Below are positions 14,821 through 16,024 of a DNA stretch of 16,024 nucleotides, piece after piece. The stretch is from assembly GCA_035527455.1 (NCBI GenBank), contig DATLAN010000297.1, forward strand, positions 1-16,024, written 5' to 3'. A program made the position numbers and the translations under genes. Under the pieces are notes generated by a model, which saw nothing but the letters and a program-made list of their open reading frames with translations, was not told where the DNA came from and did no database searches. Each line of letters opens with the position of its first letter. The first letter of the stretch is position 1. This DNA comes from DATLAN01 sp035527455 (GTDB taxonomy: Bacteria > Planctomycetota > Planctomycetia > Pirellulales > Thermoguttaceae).

Positions 14821-15963
14821 TTAAGTCTCTCCGTCGGAGTTCAATGGCCGCCGGCTTGACCGCCTTCGTCTCCCGGCGGTTTCCAGGACGGCGACCAACA
14901 CCAGCACGCAACCGACCAACAACAGAATGATCCCCGCCCCCGTCGCGTCGACCTGGTGCAAGAGCAGCGCCCCCAGACCGCAGGTGGCTGTGGCCAGATA
15001 GATGGTCAGCACGGCCTGGGTCTTGGTCATGCCGAGTTGCACCAGGCGGTGGGAGAAATGGCTCTTGTCGCCGACGAAGGGACTGCGCCCGGACCGTAGC
15101 CGGATCAGCACCACCGTCACCGTATCGTAGATCGGCACGGCCAGCACGCAAAGCGGGGCCAGCACGGCGTGGCGCGGGGGCTGGCTGCTGTAGCCGGCGA
15201 ACGTGGCACTGAGCGTGGCCATCGCCAACAGATAGCCGACCAGGTAGCTGCCCGCGTCGCCCATGAAGAGCCTCGCCGGCGGGCGGTTGTGCCAGAGGAA
15301 ACCGACCAGCGAGCCGACCATGACCAGCAGGAAACCGGCGACGAACAGTTGCGGCCCGTTGGTCGTCGGGTCGGGGGCCAAGAGCATCACGGCGGCCAGC
15401 ATGCCGGCGGCGATCGCGGCCACGCCGGCCGAGAGCCCGTCCATGTTGTCCAGCATGTTGAACGAATTGACCAGCCCGACGATCCAGACCACGCTCAGCG
15501 TGCCGGTCAACAGCGGCAGATCGACGAACAGGCTCATCCGCCAGCCTAACCGGACCATGACCACGGCCACGAGCGTTTGCACGGCCAGCCGGATTTTCCA
15601 ATCCACGCCCCGGCGGTCGTCGGCCAATCCCAGCATCAACAGCACGGTGCCGCCGGCCAGCAGCATCCACAGCTTGCCCGACTGCTGCATCAGCCCGTCG
15701 GCGTGCCGCGCGACGATCTCGGGCAAAGGCATCCCCGGCGTACCGAGCAGGATCCACAAGACAAGCTGTCCCAGTGCCAGCGGCCCCACGATCCCCAGCC
15801 AGATGGCCAGCCCGCCGCCGGTGGGCATCGCCGAGCGGTGGATCTTCCGCCGGCCCGGCCGGTCGATCAATCCCCACGCGGGGCCATGGCGTCGCACGAG
15901 CCAGGCAGCCGTCCAGCAGACGAACATGCTCGGGAGGGTGGTGCCGAGGAGTAGCCAGGACAT
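14821..15963 (-). CDS. WecA/TagO-type undecaprenyl-phosphate sugar-1-phosphate transferase
   Basis: A 380-residue polytopic enzyme (PF00953). It moves a GlcNAc-1-phosphate-like group from a UDP-sugar to undecaprenyl phosphate, starting a lipid-linked glycan on the inner face of the membrane. Family motifs are all present: DRPGRRKIHRSAMPTGGG (34-51), the magnesium-binding pair D115/D116 in GLADDRRGVDWK, NSFNMLDNMDGLSAG (166-180), FMGDAGSYLVGY (233-244), D280 in PIYDTVTV and the HFSHR loop (302-306). MraY is less likely because the His loop and PxxRK..H motif fit the WecA branch. About 10-11 membrane segments are present and the Arg-rich tail is probably cytoplasmic. The ribosome binding site before the ATG at 15963 is weak. 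It is followed after 17 bp by the ligase gene; the donor sugar is not known. Confidence 0.9.
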   Translation of the reverse strand: MSWLLLGTTLPSMFVCWTAAWLVRRHGPAWGLIDRPGRRKIHRSAMPTGGGLAIWLGIVGPLALGQLVLWILLGTPGMPLPEIVARHADGLMQQSGKLWMLLAGGTVLLMLGLADDRRGVDWKIRLAVQTLVAVVMVRLGWRMSLFVDLPLLTGTLSVVWIVGLVNSFNMLDNMDGLSAGVAAIAAGMLAAVMLLAPDPTTNGPQLFVAGFLLVMVGSLVGFLWHNRPPARLFMGDAGSYLVGYLLAMATLSATFAGYSSQPPRHAVLAPLCVLAVPIYDTVTVVLIRLRSGRSPFVGDKSHFSHRLVQLGMTKTQAVLTIYLATATCGLGALLLHQVDATGAGIILLLVGCVLVLVAVLETAGRRRRSSRRPLNSDGET

Positions 15964-16000
15964 ACGAGGTCATCACTTGCCGGTGTCTGGTTAGTTCCGT

Positions 16001-16018
16001 TAGCCCCGAAGGGGCGAT
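16001..16018. repeat. Short palindrome GCCCC-GAA-GGGGC at the window edge
   Basis: GCCCCGAAGGGGC (16003-16015) forms a 5-bp GC stem with a 3-nt loop, followed by GATATATGA. It resembles short dispersed planctomycete palindromes, but only one copy is here and the window ends 6 bp later. It lies in the leader or upstream region of the WecA-like gene. Confidence 0.4.
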
Positions 16019-16024
16019 ATATGA

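Noticed and set aside
14813..15976. Second minus-strand frame over the WecA-like gene
   Set aside because: The other frame carries every PF00953 motif. This one is Arg/Gly/Pro-rich out-of-frame translation.

Overview
The window is high-GC and gene-dense, with 9 complete genes on the minus strand, 2 on the plus strand and 1 fragment cut by the left edge. It looks like a chromosomal segment of a planctomycete, probably of the Pirellulales or a related order. The grounds are recognition, not a database search: a DeoR regulator next to a PduL-like start as in Planctomycetes-Verrucomicrobia microcompartment (PVM) loci, the Asp-containing form of purine nucleoside phosphorylase, a glycosyltransferase-TPR protein, and several families of short palindromic repeats. 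No tRNA, rRNA, CRISPR array, transposase or phage gene was seen.

Left part (1-5517, all minus strand). From right to left these are isoleucyl-tRNA synthetase (eukaryotic-like type 2), a 100-bp pair of inverted GC-rich repeats, phosphoribosylglycinamide formyltransferase (purN) with a hairpin after it, and a DeoR-family repressor. The last has a 267-bp upstream region carrying two possible promoters and several palindromes. After it comes the start of a gene that reads like PduL phosphotransacylase with an N-terminal encapsulation helix. The window therefore probably clips the regulatory edge of a bacterial microcompartment operon (fucose/rhamnose breakdown in studied planctomycetes).

Middle (5518-8681). 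A secreted TPR-like protein (plus strand) runs convergently into a purine nucleoside phosphorylase with only 6 bp between stop codons. Upstream of the phosphorylase is a small gene for an extremely acidic 89-residue protein with its own candidate promoter, a strong ribosome binding site and a textbook intrinsic terminator. The terminator ends about 27 bp before the phosphorylase start, so the phosphorylase may depend on read-through.

Right part (8682-16024). This is an envelope-related cluster: a family 2 glycosyltransferase fused to TPR repeats, a lipoprotein alpha/beta hydrolase, a small conserved-looking lipoprotein (plus strand), an O-antigen ligase/polymerase-like membrane protein with a TPR tail, and a WecA/TagO-type undecaprenyl-phosphate sugar-1-phosphate transferase. 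The last two probably form an operon that starts and polymerises or transfers a lipid-linked glycan.

The most unusual features are: (1) an Asp in the phosphorylase at the position that sets 6-oxo versus 6-amino purine preference; (2) a 128-bp palindromic repeat read in frame inside the O-antigen ligase gene, and a second repeat that supplies its last five codons and stop; (3) the acidic protein/terminator/phosphorylase arrangement; (4) the layered promoter-palindrome region of the DeoR gene.
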